From positions 316,001 through 380,000 of the forward strand of contig JABMCL010002628.1 in assembly GCA_018857735.1 (NCBI GenBank): a stretch of 64,000 nt of DNA. The letters are read 5' to 3'. Each line of letters starts with the position of its first letter. Within the stretch, counting starts at the first letter, position 1. Below the pieces are notes generated by a model that made no database searches, was not told where the DNA came from, and saw only the letters and a list, made by a program, of their open reading frames with translations. A program made the translations under genes and the position numbers. Origin of the DNA: Alviniconcha marisindica (Eukaryota > Mollusca > Gastropoda > Provannidae). Of this stretch, positions 62,369 through 64,000 are shown piece after piece.

Positions 62369-64000
62369 ATTTTTTAAAGTATGCTTGCTTGGTGTGATAT
62401 TCTCAAAAACTGTTCTGACTGACCACCTCATGACCTTAGGAGTTTAACGGAAGTGGTGGCAGGGAGTGCATGGTGGGGAGAGGGATGTGGGGGTACTTCT
62501 ACCTTGATTGCTCCCCCCTCGATGTAGGCAACAGTGCTGTTGGTTTTCCTGCATTGCGTGTAGTGTCTGATGTTCACATTTCTACTTTAGAGAGGATCAT
62601 GGGCCAGGCAGAAGTTGGGTGTGAGACTGGGAACCAGGATGTGGTCCGCCAAAAAAAGGGTAAAAAGCCTGGATCTGATTTGGTTCTGGCTGACTGTGTC
62701 AGGTTTTGGCCGGATGGATCCAGTCTAGAAACAAGCCAGTGCGCAATAATCGCCAGGCCTGCTTCTGCCCAAAGCTTCTGAGCTGATCCAGACTGGATGC
62801 GAATCAGATCTGGCGTGTTGACTGGGTTGATGACCATTGCAGTGCAGGGAAGTATTGTGCCTGCGTTTGTTTTTGTGACCAGTGCTCTCTCCATGGAGGG
62901 ATCTCGGAGAGTAAGATTTGGATTTTGTTTGGGGGGTGGGGAGTGGGGGTGGGGTTATATTCTTGTTTGATGAATTGTGCCATCGAAGAGTGAGAATCTG
63001 CAGTGATATTGCAGTTTCATGCAGCTGAAAGTTGCATGATGTGTGGAGTGTTGAATTGTGATTGTTGAGCTGTATTGATGACAATGAGCCTGACACAGAT
63101 GATCAACTCCCAAGTACACCATTTGTTGTGTTACTTCATCAGTTAATGTAAAGCTGTGGTCCCCTCGAATCTAACTAAACAGTTGCATTCCTCTTTCTTC
63201 CCAAAGATACAGCTAAAAACTGCTCAGCTAGAGAAAATGTCACCCTGTGTGTTAGTGCAAACAAGTCTGGTGTGTCAAGAGAATGATGTGTAATAACTTA
63301 CTCACCCTGTGTCATTTTACCAATATTTATTGTGACTGCATGACGTTTTTTTGTTTTTGTATTTTTGCCAGCGAAAAGAGGGAGCGATGACAGCTTTTAG
63401 GTGCTAGAAGGAAGAACTGGTGATAGAAGCTTGTTTTATTTGCACAGTTGATCAAATTAGTTTGATGCAGTTATTTCCTTGGTTTCCACCCTCTGTTTAG
63501 TTGATATTGCACTTCATTTGTTTACTGCAGACTCAGGGACAAAACAAAGCATGACCAAAAAAATTGAATAAAAAATAGTAAGAGACTGCAGCATTAAAAA
63601 ACCAAGGCATTGAGTTCTGAAAGAGTGTGTCAAACATTGTCAAAAACTGATTATGAGTGGTACAGAAAGAATGCAGGATGCTAGGATTGATTCCATTTTG
63701 TTTTGTCATGTAAGAATTGAAGATGATATCATTTGTTCCATGTAAGCGCATATATAATTATACAATTAATAATTAAGATATGTCAAGAATTGGCTTCTGC
63801 TCAGCTTCAGTTATCAGATAAGAAGTGCTTTATGAAATTACAATGATGTAAAGGAGTGTGAAAGAGAGTGAAATGTATACTGTAACGGATAGATCCATGT
63901 TTCTGAATAAATGCCCCACAAAGATGTGCTTGGCAAAACAAACACATACATACACGAAAACTACAACATTTTAGTGTGATGATTGTTACTGCACATCCGT
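62369..64000. other. 3' flank of CRADD-like copy 2, no further gene
   Basis: 62560-63290 is homologous to the region after copy 1. AATAAA hexamers occur at 63568 and 63906, so a poly(A) site may lie here. No new open frame was recognised up to the window end. Confidence 0.4.

Larger units (their letters stand above)
57000..63300 (+). repeat. Segmental duplication unit 2 (CRADD-like copy 2 and flanks)
   Basis: Direct partner of the unit at 44500-52020. Similarity continues past the stop codon through the region around 62560-63290, where phrases such as tgtctgatgttcacattt and cagctaaaaactgctcagct match 51340 and 51950. Exons are much more alike than introns, so the duplication is old or introns evolve fast. 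Confidence 0.6.

Overview
The window looks like a piece of a repeat-rich invertebrate nuclear genome, most likely a marine mollusc and plausibly a gastropod (inference). The evidence is that every recognisable gene is split by GT-AG introns, and that tRNA-derived SINEs, 3' ends of non-LTR retrotransposons, a DIRS-like fragment, TIR transposons, minisatellites and very long (TG)n/(GA)n tracts fill most of the space. There are no bacterial operons and no CRISPR array. Most long open frames are read-through of simple repeats.

Five gene units can be supported. (1) LAMTOR5 (Ragulator subunit), plus strand, 4 coding exons, 5946-9634, complete. (2) The 3' part of a PAN/Apple plus C-type lectin gene, minus strand, 13978-11735; its 5' exon was not found. 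It converges on LAMTOR5. (3) ACAD9, minus strand, 44154-26606, 18 coding exons plus one optional 27-nt exon, with all splice phases consistent. (4) and (5) Two tandem CARD plus death-domain genes of CRADD/RAIDD type, plus strand. Copy 1 (45819-48437) carries two frame disruptions. Copy 2 (57863-62368) is intact at 218 residues. ACAD9 and CRADD-like copy 1 are head to head, about 1.7 kb apart.

Layout: 1-5150 holds a foldback-type repeat and a 69-bp minisatellite that reads as retrotransposon RT tail. 5150-9634 is LAMTOR5. 9635-14000 holds the convergent 3' ends and the lectin gene. 14000-26600 is a gene-poor repeat block with two TIR elements, several SINEs, a 600-bp TG-rich tract and a C-rich minisatellite. 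26606-44154 is ACAD9, with five minisatellites in its introns, a DIRS-like fragment and a small TTA-flanked transposon. 44155-63300 is the duplicated CRADD-like segment, with a 1.09-kb TAA-flanked transposon and further SINE and LINE pieces.

The genes are not an obvious pathway cluster. LAMTOR5 acts at the lysosome in mTORC1 signalling, ACAD9 in mitochondrial beta-oxidation and complex I assembly, the CRADD-like proteins as apoptosis/immune adaptors, and the lectin is probably secreted or extracellular. The most notable observations are: an array of about eight decayed copies of the first half of ACAD9 exon 4, with its acceptor, just upstream of the real exon; a minisatellite derived from RT-tail coding sequence; a TIR element with composite 18-bp repeats that splits a SINE; and a tandem CRADD pair in which one copy stops just after CARD helix 5.
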